DNA of 64,000 nucleotides from Anatilimnocola aggregata (lineage in GTDB: Bacteria; Planctomycetota; Planctomycetia; Pirellulales; Pirellulaceae): contig NZ_CP036274.1 of the NCBI RefSeq assembly GCF_007747655.1, positions 1,612,001-1,676,000 of the forward strand. Reading direction: 5' to 3'. Every line of letters begins with the position of its first letter. Position 1 is the stretch's first letter. The position numbers were made by a program, and so were the translations under genes. This document shows positions 1-8,614 of the stretch, piece after piece. The notes beneath the pieces were generated by a model. It was given only the letters and a program-made list of their open reading frames with translations, had not been told where the DNA came from and made no database searches.

Positions 1-797
1 GGTGACAAGGATGAGGTCGCCGGTTTCGGGCGCGATCCTTTGCGGCGGCGCCGCGCGTCTTGCAAGCGATAACTTTCGCCGGTCGATTCGAGGATGTGGC
101 AGCGGTGTGTCAGCCGATCGAGCACGGCGCCGGTCAGGCGCTCGCTGCCCAGGACTTCGGTCCATTGCTCGAACGGCAGATTGGTGGTCACGATCAACGA
201 TTGGCGTTCGTAAGCGCTACTGATGACCTCGAAGAGCAACTCCGCGCCCAGCTTACTGGCGGGGACGTAACCCAGCTCATCGAGGATCAGCAGATCGAAC
301 TTGGCTAGTGACGACTTCATCCGCAGCAGCGTCCGTTCTTCTCGGGCTTCCATAAGTTGCGTGATCAGTTCCGTCACGCGGCAGAAGCGGACCCGTTTGC
401 CCCGCTGACAGGCGGCAATGCCAAGCGCGATGGCCAGGTGCGTCTTCCCCGTGCCCGGATGCCCGAGAAAGATCACCGACTCGCGGCGTTCCACGAACTC
501 GCACCGCAGTAGTTCTGCCACCAGCACGCGATTGAGCGAGGGCTGGGCGGCGAAGTCGAAATCACCAGGCGATTTCAGGTTGGGAAAGCGCGCTGACTTG
601 AGCCGCCGCTCGCTGGCACGCTTCTCACGGTTGAGTAACTCCAGCTCACACAGTTGCAGCAGAAAGCCCAGATGATCGACGTTCTCCGTCGCACACCGCT
701 GGGCCGTTTTCTCGCAGCCCTCCAGGAACGACGGCAACCGTAGGGCCTTCAAGTGATGCTTGAGCAGCACCGTGCTTTTGGTTTCGAGAGATTTCAT
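1..797 (-). CDS. istB: IS21 helper ATPase IstB, 3' end cut by window edge
   Basis: IstB is the AAA+ ATPase that helps the IS21 transposase choose and capture target DNA. The frame opens with ATG at 797 and stays open to base 1, giving about 265 residues of the usual roughly 250-270, so at most the very end is missing. A Walker A motif GHPGTGKTH lies near residue 111 and a Walker B LLILDELGY near residue 169, followed by the sensor-like TTNLPF. The start overlaps the istA stop by four bases (ATGA), and GGAGG sits just upstream within istA, so the two genes are translationally coupled. Confidence 0.93.
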   Translation of the reverse strand, partial: MKSLETKSTVLLKHHLKALRLPSFLEGCEKTAQRCATENVDHLGFLLQLCELELLNREKRASERRLKSARFPNLKSPGDFDFAAQPSLNRVLVAELLRCEFVERRESVIFLGHPGTGKTHLAIALGIAACQRGKRVRFCRVTELITQLMEAREERTLLRMKSSLAKFDLLILDELGYVPASKLGAELLFEVISSAYERQSLIVTTNLPFEQWTEVLGSERLTGAVLDRLTHRCHILESTGESYRLQDARRRRKGSRPKPATSSLS

Positions 798-2308
798 AAC
801 ACACCTCCCGTCGTCAGCGCGCAGGTCAGTTCACGGTAAGACAGGAGATTGGGAGGAGGGATCGAGTGCGACTGCAGATGCGGATGATTGTCCAGCCGAA
901 ACCACCGCGTCGGCTCTTCCAGTCCCTGCTGCACGAGCAGCCGAATCGCATCGACGGCCAGAACGTCGATCTCCAGTGCCCGCTCAATCGCCGCAGTTAA
1001 TGCAGCCAGCGAGATAGTCTCCAGCAGCCGCAAGGTTTTGATGAACTCCCGGCGGCCGTGTGCGCCGCCATCTGCTTCCAGACGCCGCCGGAGGAGATCG
1101 AAACAGTCCGGCAAGCCCCAGTTTTCCAGGGGTTTCGCGAAGTCCAAGCCCCCTGGCTTCCGCTCCAAGAGTGCCAGGTAATGCAGCGGGTTGTAATGGA
1201 CCTGCTCCTTCGACCAGTCGCGTGGATGCTGGGCAACCAACTTGTCGTTAACGACCAGCCGAACTTCCTCCAGGCCGCCAATTGCGGTCACTTTCTGATG
1301 AGCATACTGCGTCGGCACCGAGTAATCGTTGCCGTCGAAGCGAACCAAGGAAAGAGAGTTGGCCTGGGCCGGTTCGACTCGCCGCGCTTCAAAGCCCGAC
1401 TTCGGCAGCGGCAACAACGCAGCCTGCTCCTCTGCCAACAACGTGGCTTTGTTCGCCGGTTGTCCGCGTAACTGGCGTTCCAGATCTTCACAGCACTGCC
1501 GCTCGAGTTCGGCATTCAGCACTTCCAGGCTGCCGGTCCGTGGTACCGGCACCAGGAAGTTCCGCCGCGCGAAACCGATGAGGTTCTCCGTATGCCCCTT
1601 CTCCATCGGCCGTCGCACCAGGCAGAAGTGATGCTCAAACAGATAATGACTCTGCAGCCGTAGGAACTCACGCGTCGGCGTGTCACCCCGTTTCCCCACG
1701 AACCGGGCCACAGCAATCCGGCTGTTGTCGTAGCTGATCCGGCGGGGCACGCCGCCGAAGAACTCAAAGGCCCGCTGATGGCCCGCTTGAAACGTCTCGG
1801 TGCATTCGCGAGGAAAGACCTGCACGAAGAACGCGTCGCTGTACGGCAACGACATGACGCAGTACGCGACTTTCGTCGGCATGCCTTGCAGCACCACCTC
1901 CGCTTCGCCGAAGTCGAACTGGGCTTCGCCCGGTTGATGCGACAAGGGTAAGAACACCTCCGCCGTGGTCGTTCGCCACTCCCGCACGACCTCGCCGACC
2001 ACCGTGATCCCGCCGGTGTAGCCATGCTCGGCACGCAGGCGGTCGAAGATCCGTTTAGTGGTGTGGCGCTGCTTGCGGGGCGCCGTTTTGTCCTGCTCCA
2101 GGATCTCGTGGATGATCGGCAGGAACGGATCGAGTTTGGGCCGCTCCCGGGGCAGACGTTGTCGATAACCGGGCGGCTCAGGGTGCTGCAGGATCTTTTC
2201 GAGGGTCTGCCAGTGAAGGGAAAATTCCCTGCAAACCGCTCGTTTGGATTTCTTCTCGGTCAGGACAAGACGACGGATTTCGGTCCAGTTATGCATATCT
2301 CGCAGCAT
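794..2308 (-). CDS. istA: IS21-family transposase IstA
   Basis: This 504-residue protein is the DDE integrase-type transposase of IS21. Its N-terminus carries the HTH segment (EIRRLVLTEKKSKRAVCREF). The catalytic core follows, with FDFGEA around residue 130, the second acidic region near SYDNSRIAVAR, and a glutamate in the KGHTENLIGFARR stretch. The C-terminal half shows the IS21 signature FDGNDYSVPTQYAHQ. Two methionines could start it (2308 or 2296); the second gives MHNWTEIRRL, closer to the family start, and neither has a strong ribosome site. It appears intact, with no frameshift. It overlaps istB by ATGA. Confidence 0.93.
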   Translation of the reverse strand: MLRDMHNWTEIRRLVLTEKKSKRAVCREFSLHWQTLEKILQHPEPPGYRQRLPRERPKLDPFLPIIHEILEQDKTAPRKQRHTTKRIFDRLRAEHGYTGGITVVGEVVREWRTTTAEVFLPLSHQPGEAQFDFGEAEVVLQGMPTKVAYCVMSLPYSDAFFVQVFPRECTETFQAGHQRAFEFFGGVPRRISYDNSRIAVARFVGKRGDTPTREFLRLQSHYLFEHHFCLVRRPMEKGHTENLIGFARRNFLVPVPRTGSLEVLNAELERQCCEDLERQLRGQPANKATLLAEEQAALLPLPKSGFEARRVEPAQANSLSLVRFDGNDYSVPTQYAHQKVTAIGGLEEVRLVVNDKLVAQHPRDWSKEQVHYNPLHYLALLERKPGGLDFAKPLENWGLPDCFDLLRRRLEADGGAHGRREFIKTLRLLETISLAALTAAIERALEIDVLAVDAIRLLVQQGLEEPTRWFRLDNHPHLQSHSIPPPNLLSYRELTCALTTGGVL

Positions 2309-2387
2309 GGGCTACGCTCGCGGATCGTAAGGCTTGAGACGCTGGGAAGCCTCAAATCTGCCTTACGGATTCTCACGAGCAGGGCTA

Positions 2388-2442
2388 GCGCTGCACTTTT
2401 CGACCGACCATCGGCTCCGCCGCGCGCTGCACTATTCGACCG
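2388..2442. repeat. IS21 terminal direct repeats
   Basis: Two copies of a 19-bp sequence (2388-2406 and 2424-2442) differ at one position and are spaced 36 bp start to start. They lie between the istA start and the presumed element end, where IS21 elements carry repeated transposase-binding sites. Confidence 0.7.
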
Positions 2443-2452
2443 TCGTTTACAA

Positions 2453-3169
2453 ATGGCCGACGAAGAGGGGCTCGATCTCGCTGACATCGGAAAATATGGA
2501 TCGAATAAAATCGATGATATCGAAAAGGACGCGAAGTCGATTGAGAAGTTTCTGAAGTTGTTACAAAACCACGAAGTTGACACTTCAAAGCACAAGGGTC
2601 TCATTGACAGAATGGGTAAACGCTTCGCAGCTTCTAAATATGGACAGGCTGCAATTAAAAAAGCGGGAGGTGCTCTAAAGTCACTCCTTGGCACTGCCGG
2701 AAAGGTTGCCAAGCCAGAGAATCTGAAAGCACTCGGCTGGCTTGCAATATTTGTCACTGCCGGAACTGTAACTCACGCAACGGCGACCGAGGGTCCTGTG
2801 GCTGGGCTTGCCGCAGCATCGGGAGTCGATCAAGCCCTCCTAAGAGGATTGGCCAATGGAGAATTGCGCATAAACCCCGCTTACTGCAAATCATCACTTA
2901 TGGGGCCAGTAACACTTCAAAATGGCGACGTAATTCAACAAGGTTATTTGTCGAAGATTCGTAACAAAGACGGATTTATTATTGGCTACTCAACAATTCT
3001 AGGCGTGTACGCGACGAGTGAAGAAGGAGTTTACGATGTGACAATTGCGACAGGCGATACTCTGGGGCAAAGAACATTCTCCGGCGTTGGCAAGGGCCGC
3101 CAGTTTGTGAAGGAACTCACTCCGGAGTATCTTTCTGGCCAAAAACTTCCTGGATTTGGAAAACCATGA
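2453..3169 (+). CDS. hypothetical protein, possibly 5'-truncated by IS21
   Basis: The 238-residue product is not recognised. It starts with a charged, probably helical segment (residues 1-75, rich in K, D and E), then a hydrophobic segment near residues 95-115 (LGWLAIFVTAGTVTHA) that could be one membrane span, then a mixed C-terminal domain of about 110 residues with beta-strand-like stretches. The ATG at 2453 lies two bases from the end of the IS21 element, and the open frame runs upstream through IS sequence without a better start, so the native N-terminus may be gone. The stop overlaps the next ATG (ATGA at 3166), indicating an operon with the downstream gene. Confidence 0.6.
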   Translation: MADEEGLDLADIGKYGSNKIDDIEKDAKSIEKFLKLLQNHEVDTSKHKGLIDRMGKRFAASKYGQAAIKKAGGALKSLLGTAGKVAKPENLKALGWLAIFVTAGTVTHATATEGPVAGLAAASGVDQALLRGLANGELRINPAYCKSSLMGPVTLQNGDVIQQGYLSKIRNKDGFIIGYSTILGVYATSEEGVYDVTIATGDTLGQRTFSGVGKGRQFVKELTPEYLSGQKLPGFGKP

Positions 3170-4098
3170 GCGAAAAGATTTTTGAACTAGATCCAGTCTC
3201 ACGGGTTACCTACAGCGAACTCCTGAAAAATTTCGCGCTGTCAGACAACGGCCGAGACTTCGCAATGGTGGATGAATGCAGCCGAGTGATGATTAATGGC
3301 AATACGGCTACGAAGCTGAGGACTGAGGTCGACTTATCGGGAAGCGATATTTGCGTAACTGGAATGCAATACTCTGCCGATCCGCAGCGCGTACTGTTCT
3401 CCGCGAACGACAAGACGTTTGTAGCGGATTTTCGCAGGCGAACCATCCGTGAGGTAACGACTGGGGCTGGTGCGGCCGGCACAAGCATTGTTCGGCTAAG
3501 CAGTGACACCTATGCCACAATCTCCTCATCTCGCGACGAAATGACGGGAGGAATTGAAATTGCGGTTTGGTCACTCGGCACCCTCAAAGTCTCAGATGCA
3601 ATCACGTCGGCGCTGCCACGCTATGTTCGCTGTGCGGCGTTTTTTGCAGAACAGAGTGTCGTACTGATGGGATGCACTAAAGGAGCGGTCCTTGCGTGGT
3701 GCCTGCGTACGAATAGGATCGAACAGATCGCCGAAGTTGAGGGATCGATCAATACGATTGTCGCCTGCCCTGATTCAGGGAGAGCAATATTAGGACAAAT
3801 TCATGGATTAGTTTCGCAAGTCCTGGTCGCGGAACGAGAAGTGAAAGACATCGCCAGTTTACGAGGAGTCATTCAAGGCATGTCTCGCTATGATCAAGAT
3901 CGCTTTCTAGTAGTTACAACCACTGACGCAATTGGCATCGACATGAGTCGCGGTGTGTTTTCATTTTGGAACGCATTTGACTCCCCACGAGTAGAGAGTG
4001 TGCAATTCTCTAACGACCTGAAGTACGTCGCGGTGGAGCGGCACCGCGATTTAGAGTCATATCGTGTCTCAGATATGTTTGACTCATTTGTGTTTTAG
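3166..4098 (+). CDS. hypothetical protein, probable beta-propeller (WD40-like)
   Basis: This 310-residue protein has no family I can name. Its sequence reads as consecutive beta-strand units with WD40-like rhythm: 'FALSDNGRDFAMVDE', 'MQYSADPQRVLFSAND', 'VRLSSDTYATISS', 'IAVWSLGTLKVSD', 'VQFSNDLKYVAVE'. That suggests a six- or seven-bladed propeller acting as an interaction scaffold. No signal peptide or membrane span is visible, so it should be cytoplasmic. It overlaps the preceding gene by four bases and is likely co-translated with it. The unusual pairing of a one-span protein and a propeller next to an Rhs fragment hints at an accessory module, but no function can be assigned. Confidence 0.65.
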   Translation: MSEKIFELDPVSRVTYSELLKNFALSDNGRDFAMVDECSRVMINGNTATKLRTEVDLSGSDICVTGMQYSADPQRVLFSANDKTFVADFRRRTIREVTTGAGAAGTSIVRLSSDTYATISSSRDEMTGGIEIAVWSLGTLKVSDAITSALPRYVRCAAFFAEQSVVLMGCTKGAVLAWCLRTNRIEQIAEVEGSINTIVACPDSGRAILGQIHGLVSQVLVAEREVKDIASLRGVIQGMSRYDQDRFLVVTTTDAIGIDMSRGVFSFWNAFDSPRVESVQFSNDLKYVAVERHRDLESYRVSDMFDSFVF

Positions 4099-4235
4099 GG
4101 ATCATTGCCACAACTTATTAGATCAGCGGTTCGCCCAATCCGGTGTTAGCCGGGTAGTAGTTGGTCTATCGCCCAAAGTCAGGTTCATGTTACGTTGCTC
4201 CTGAATCGCTCATTTTGGAATTCAGGGAGGCAGGG

Positions 4236-4302
4236 ATGCCAAGATTAGAGCATAAGTATCATGTGGTGCTGACGACCGAGGCCCACGCGGCTGGGTGGCA
4301 CT
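4236..4302 (+). pseudogene. short truncated ORF interrupted by IS4 (possible transposase N-terminus)
   Basis: An ATG at 4236 preceded by GGGAGGCAGGG opens a frame (MPRLEHKYHVVLTTEAHA) that is cut at 4302 by the IS4 element. The opening resembles the start of small DNA-binding or IS630-type ORFs, but only about 22 codons remain, so the assignment is weak. Nothing else convincing lies in 4099-4302. Confidence 0.3.
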
Positions 4303-5850
4303 CAACGCCGTGAACCCTTTTTGGCGAGAGTGAAAAAGTCTTGATGCGATTGAGGTTAGTGGCGATGCTTTCGTTTCTCACCGCGAAAGGATCGTTCACC
4401 GCTCACCCGAAAGGATTCGGGAATGTCGCATCAAGACCCTAGTCGAAGTCAGCAAGGTCGAAGTCAGGTTGTCGTTGCCGAGTTCCAAGCGGATCAGCTC
4501 AAGCAGTCACTGGAGCGATTGCTCGGCGAGGGGGACTGGGGTGCGATTCGGTTTCGTGACGACTGCACGTGGGGCCCACGGCAATTGGCGGCCACGGCGT
4601 TGCTCTGGGCTTGGTCGGATGAACTCACGCTGGGGGACCGCTTCTTTGCTGCCCGCAGATTAGCTCAATTTCTGTTTGCGCCGCAACAGGAGTTTGCCAG
4701 TTCGGTGCAAGCCTTCATGAAGTTGCTGCTGCGTTGGACGGTGCTGCTGGTCGGCGTATTGCAGGTGACGTTTCGACGGCAGATGCAGCGTGCATTACCC
4801 ACCCTTTGGCGAGTTCATGGCCTGGTCCTCTTCGGCATTGATGGCAGCCGAGTCGACGTGCCGCGAAGCAAGTCACACGAGGCGGCACATGCTCCGGTTC
4901 GCGATGGTAAGGGACGAAAACTCAAACGCAATCGTCGCCAGAAACCGCGCACCGCGATTCACTCGCGCAAGGCAAGCGTCCCGCAAATGTGGTTGACCCT
5001 GCTGTTTCACGTCGGCACAGGACTGCCTTGGTCGTGGCGAATCGGTCCGACCGGCAGTAGCGAGCGCGAGCATTGGTTGGCGATGCTCGACGAACTTCCG
5101 AGCAATGCCCTGATCACCGCCGATGCTGGCTTCGTGGGTTACGATTGTCTGCGCGCCGTTGTTAACAGTGGTCGCCATTTCCTGGTGCGAGTCGGTTCGA
5201 ATGTGCGTCTGCTGTACAAGCTGGGCTTCTCCCGCGAAGTCGTTGGCACGGTGTATCTCTGGCCCGATCGTGCTGCCCGTCGCAGTCAGCCGCCGCTCGT
5301 GTTACGCCTCGTCGTGGCCACTGGTGGAAAGTATCCGGTCTACTTGCTCACCAGCGTCGGAGAAGAAGAATTATCGCGCGGGCAAGTCCTCGACGTTTAC
5401 CGTCGTCGCTGGGGCGTGGAACTCTTCTTTCGCCACTTGAAGCAAACGTATCAGCGCCGCAAACTTCGCAGCACCAATGCCGCGCATGCGCGTTTGGAGT
5501 TGGAGTGGTCGCTGCTGGGACTATGGAGCATGGCGCTCGATGCTCAGGTCCAAGCGACGCGCGTACAACTAGATCCTACTCAACTCAGCCTAGCGGGCGT
5601 CTGGCGCACGTATCGGCGGCTGATGCGCGACTATCGACATCCGCTGGCTCGGCAACAATCGCTCCCCCACCAACTCCCTCAAGCAGTGCGCGACACCTAC
5701 GAGCGAGCCAACAAATCCAGCCGCAACTATCCTCGCAAAAAACGTCCCGACCCGCCCGCTGGCTCTCCCGAGTTCCTACTCGCCACCAAGTCCCAAATCC
5801 ATCGCGCCCGCTACCTCACGACCGCTGCCTAAAAAGGGTTCACGGCGTTG
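4303..5850 (+). mobile_element. IS4-family insertion sequence (copy 1), complete with TSD
   Basis: The element is bounded by a perfect 20-bp terminal inverted repeat (4303-4322 against 5831-5850, core AACGCCGTGAACCCTTTTT). It is flanked by a perfect 9-bp direct repeat GGTGGCACT (4294-4302 and 5851-5859), the target-site duplication. At 1548 bp with one 469-residue transposase it has normal IS4 size. A third GGTGGCACT lies about 20 bp downstream, leading into a small palindrome (CACTGGC-CCA-GCCAGTG), so the target itself may be a dispersed repeat. Confidence 0.95.
4423..5832 (+). CDS. IS4-family DDE transposase (copy 1)
   Basis: The 469-residue enzyme would cut and rejoin the ends of its own IS. 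The first catalytic aspartate is in LFGIDGSRVDVP and the second in LITADAGFVGYD. The glutamate lies in a textbook YREK signature, YRRRWGVELFFRHLK (Y-2-R-3-E-6-K). The reading frame is uninterrupted and fills the IS from 120 bp inside the left inverted repeat almost to the right one, so the element may still be active. It shares little with the second IS4 copy at 10905 beyond the motifs, so the two belong to different subgroups. Confidence 0.95.
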   Translation: MSHQDPSRSQQGRSQVVVAEFQADQLKQSLERLLGEGDWGAIRFRDDCTWGPRQLAATALLWAWSDELTLGDRFFAARRLAQFLFAPQQEFASSVQAFMKLLLRWTVLLVGVLQVTFRRQMQRALPTLWRVHGLVLFGIDGSRVDVPRSKSHEAAHAPVRDGKGRKLKRNRRQKPRTAIHSRKASVPQMWLTLLFHVGTGLPWSWRIGPTGSSEREHWLAMLDELPSNALITADAGFVGYDCLRAVVNSGRHFLVRVGSNVRLLYKLGFSREVVGTVYLWPDRAARRSQPPLVLRLVVATGGKYPVYLLTSVGEEELSRGQVLDVYRRRWGVELFFRHLKQTYQRRKLRSTNAAHARLELEWSLLGLWSMALDAQVQATRVQLDPTQLSLAGVWRTYRRLMRDYRHPLARQQSLPHQLPQAVRDTYERANKSSRNYPRKKRPDPPAGSPEFLLATKSQIHRARYLTTAA

Positions 5851-6116
5851 GGTGGCACTGTCGGTGAAGTCCTTTTTGGGTGGCACTGGCCCAGCCAGTG
5901 GTGATGGGGGTATGAGCAAGGCAATCCATGTTAGAGGTAAAAAGGACTTTATGCCAAGAGACAGCAGCACTCGCCAGCCGTGAATTTATGTTGATGTGGG
6001 TGACGGAAGCATCGCGAACGACGCAAGTCGATGAATAGTCAATACGAGGGGCGTTGAAAAAGGGTGCGACTTATTCAACAGCTTCGTGGGTTTTCTTCGG
6101 GAATGGCGCGTGGTCG

Positions 6117-6145
6117 TGTTGAAAAAGTCCGCTACTTTTTCAACA
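6117..6145. repeat. perfect 12-bp inverted repeat, likely IS-end remnant
   Basis: TGTTGAAAAAGT (6117-6128) and its exact complement (6134-6145) flank a 5-bp loop. A related GTTGAAAAAG motif precedes it at about 6053, and similar GTT..AAAAA ends occur near 48480 and 49830. This suggests debris of an insertion-sequence end rather than a terminator, because no gene ends here. The rest of 5860-6197 holds no supported gene. Confidence 0.5.
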
Positions 6146-6197
6146 ACCAGGACCAAACGAGCGGTGCCTCGCGAGAAGTTGCGTCACGAAGGAGCAA

Positions 6198-6497
6198 CGC
6201 GTCACCAGCTTCTCGTACGACGCAGTCGGCAACTTGCTTGCCGTCACCGATCCACTGGGCCGCGTGACGAGTTACACGTTCGATAACTTGCATCGTCAAA
6301 CCGGCGTCCAACTACCTGATCCAGACGGCCCCGGCGTGCTGGCAGCTCCCGTCTATGCCTACAAGTATGACGCAGCCCATCAGCTGACTCGGGTGACCGA
6401 TCCTCTCTCGCGAGTGACGAACTATGCTTACGATGCTCTCGGCCGGCTGATTACCACGACGCTCCCCGATCCCGATCGGCCCGCAGGCTTCGCCCGT
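6198..6497 (+). pseudogene. Rhs/YD-repeat protein fragment
   Basis: About 100 codons encode tandem YD repeats of the Rhs type: FSYDAVGNLLAVTDPLGR, then TSYTFDNLHRQT, then KYDAAHQLTRVTDPLSR, then NYAYDALGRLITT. These repeats form the beta-cage shell of Rhs polymorphic toxins and large surface proteins of a thousand or more residues. Here neither the N-terminal export region nor a toxin tip is present, and the frame enters unrelated sequence on both sides, so it is a relic. The sequence from 6500 to 6888 contains nothing I can support. Confidence 0.75.
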
Positions 6498-6888
6498 GTA
6501 TTCCTCCGGCTACAATAACGCACTGGACCTAGCACACCTCCGAGGTGAAGTATGATCCATTCCATCGTTACATCTGCAACCCGCTTTATTGTCGGTGGAG
6601 GTCGATTGGCCTCCAGTGCATCCCGACAAACGCGACTCGCAACCTGCCACGGTTGCGAGATATTCTCGGCAGGTCGCTGCCAAAGCTGCGGATGCTTTGT
6701 CGCCATCAAGAGTTGGCTCGCCCACGAGACCTGCCCCCTCGGCAAATGGGATTTGCAGCAATTAACGCCTCCCGCCACTGAGGGAACTGAAGAGTCACCT
6801 GTCTAGACCAGTTCTTTTCCAAGTGGCTACACGTCACCAGGCGTGTTTTCACGCCGGACTTGCACCGCAACTCCGCGCGTCTCCACAC

Positions 6889-8103
6889 CTATCCGCCGGG
6901 GCTGTAGCGAGGTGCAGTCCAGAACCATCGGACCCCATTCAGTAGAAACACCCAAAAGATGGCTCCGCGGAAGCTGATGTACGGATAACTGCTCGTGAAA
7001 GGCCATAGTATGGTCGCGAGCGAATCCGGCTTCTTTATCACGAACGGTTCGCTGCTCACACGGGCGGGTTGACGACCAGTCACCGCTGACGGTCTGGGAG
7101 TTTTGTTTGGGCTGTAAGCCATTTTTTGATTTCCGGCCACAGCGGCGATTCCGTACACTTGTTCAATCAACGCCGCCGCCCCTGAGGGACTGGATTCGGA
7201 CCATCTGAGCGGTGCGTTTGTCACGTCATCCGATGAGATCGCCATCGATAGGCTCGCGCCGTCTGCACCGAGCGTGTTGATCCCGATCCAATACGCCCGA
7301 CCTTTCCGGGCCAGGAAGAGTGGACCACCACTGTTTCCACCCGCAATTGAGGCGTCGTGCTGAATCCACTTCACCTTGGTGGGGTCGTTTTGAAGTGTCC
7401 GAAACGAACTAACTCGACCAAAGGTCAAGCTATTCGCAAGCTCCAAGTCCAGGGGAGTTCCGACGGCGATAACGTCGTCGCCGTGCTGGACGTCGAGAAC
7501 TTCCATCGCATTCTTAACCGCGGGCACGACAACAAAGTCGATCCCCTCAGTGAGGCCTTCGGCATTCACCTCCACGCAGGCGACGTCTCGATCGGTCGAT
7601 ACAGCAATCCTGTCCGCAGTTTTCCGTTTGCCGGACGGAAACTGTATCTCCACGGCAAACTTTGAGATGTTCGCTGTGCGATCTCGTTGCTGCGCCGCTT
7701 CTTCAGCCACCGTCATCAGGCAAAGGACGTGCGAGTTCGTGTAAATCTGAATTTTGCCGCCGTCGTACTTCGAGACCAGGCCGGAGCCCATCATCGTTAG
7801 TTCTTGGGTCTCTCCGAGAAGTCGCGCTGCAGCGTCGAGCGCGGACATCTTCTTGTCGGTTGCGGGCTTGGTATTCTTGGCCGATTTCGCTCGTTTGCCT
7901 TTTGTTACCTCGGGCTCTTTGCACTTCGTGCAGAACCGCTCGGCACCTTCTTCGGTCCATTCGTGATTGCCACCCTTTGGGCAGGTACCGGTGGGCTTTG
8001 TTTCGGGTGCTGCGGGCTTGGTCGTGGGGGCCTTCGCTTTCTTGGCGGCTTTAGCCTTGGCTGGTTTCGAGGCAGGTTTTTTCGTGCTGGTCTTCTTGGA
8101 CAT
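6889..8103 (-). CDS. trypsin-like serine protease with N-terminal Cys/His cluster
   Basis: The start at 8103 is chosen for its ribosome site (AGGAG seven bases upstream) over a longer 416-residue option, giving 404 residues. Residues 1-40 are a lysine/alanine/proline-rich tail. C41, H47, C58 and C61 form a possible zinc ribbon. A trypsin/HtrA-type domain follows with His125 (TNSHVL), an Asp at 171 or 173 (STDRDVACVEV) and Ser258 (GGNSGGPLF), all three classes of catalytic residue present. The last 40 residues contain a hydrophobic aromatic-rich stretch that could anchor the protein. There is no PDZ domain and no obvious signal peptide, unlike typical DegP. It forms a likely operon with the small gene upstream, and a phage terminase diverges from them. 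Confidence 0.85.
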   Translation of the reverse strand: MSKKTSTKKPASKPAKAKAAKKAKAPTTKPAAPETKPTGTCPKGGNHEWTEEGAERFCTKCKEPEVTKGKRAKSAKNTKPATDKKMSALDAAARLLGETQELTMMGSGLVSKYDGGKIQIYTNSHVLCLMTVAEEAAQQRDRTANISKFAVEIQFPSGKRKTADRIAVSTDRDVACVEVNAEGLTEGIDFVVVPAVKNAMEVLDVQHGDDVIAVGTPLDLELANSLTFGRVSSFRTLQNDPTKVKWIQHDASIAGGNSGGPLFLARKGRAYWIGINTLGADGASLSMAISSDDVTNAPLRWSESSPSGAAALIEQVYGIAAVAGNQKMAYSPNKTPRPSAVTGRQPARVSSEPFVIKKPDSLATILWPFTSSYPYISFRGAIFWVFLLNGVRWFWTAPRYSPGG

Positions 8104-8190
8104 GATCACTCTCCTGGTTCGCAATGGACTGGCTGCCATCGTCAGGCCCGGCGAACCACCGCCGAGCGACGCCCGCGAAGGCGTTTCGGC

Positions 8191-8433
8191 TTAGAAACCA
8201 AGTTCGTCCATCTGCTGGTTGAAGGTCTTCACCCCGATCATGTCGAGCAGCGTGTTGCGGAACCAAAGCACCTGCTGCACCGCTTGCTCCCCTTCCGGTG
8301 TAGTAGCCCGGATCGATCCCGCGGGCTGCAGCGCCATCACCAGCGCCGCCACTCCCTCCGGCGAAAGGTTGTCGCGAATCACCTTCTCGAAGGCCTCTTG
8401 GTCCACCGCGCCGCTGGTTCGTTCGCCGCTCAT
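8191..8433 (-). CDS. small hypothetical protein
   Basis: This 80-residue product begins MSGERTSGAVDQEAFEKVI. The ATG at 8433 is preferred because GGAG lies eight bases upstream; an upstream in-frame ATG would add 16 residues. It looks helical and soluble with no recognisable motif. It lies 87 bp before the protease on the same strand and is probably co-transcribed with it. I do not recognise the family. Confidence 0.55.
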   Translation of the reverse strand: MSGERTSGAVDQEAFEKVIRDNLSPEGVAALVMALQPAGSIRATTPEGEQAVQQVLWFRNTLLDMIGVKTFNQQMDELGF

Positions 8434-8614
8434 CGTTCGTTCTCCGGTTCGTGGGTAATCCGTCTGCCGACTGACACACATCAGCCATGCGTCGGCAAAC
8501 AGCTCAAGCTATTCGGGCCGAATTTCAGCCGGAATTCAGCAGGTTTTCACGTGCCAAGATTTAGGTCGACCGAAATCGTTCCGATCGCAGGCACCAACAA
8601 CGGATGAACCAGCT

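Larger units (their letters stand above)
1..2451 (-). mobile_element. IS21-family insertion sequence, left part of window, right end outside
   Basis: This IS21-type element carries istA and istB in the usual order on the minus strand. Its istA-proximal end is visible: two near-identical 19-bp direct repeats lie at 2388-2406 and 2424-2442 (18 of 19 bases equal, core CTGCACT[T/A]TTCGACCG), the kind of multiple terminal repeat typical of IS21 ends. Read on the minus strand, a TGT that fits an IS21 terminus ends the element at about 2451. The other end lies beyond base 1, so the target duplication cannot be checked. The element stops two bases before the ATG of the next gene at 2453, so that gene has lost or never had its own upstream region. 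Confidence 0.85.
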
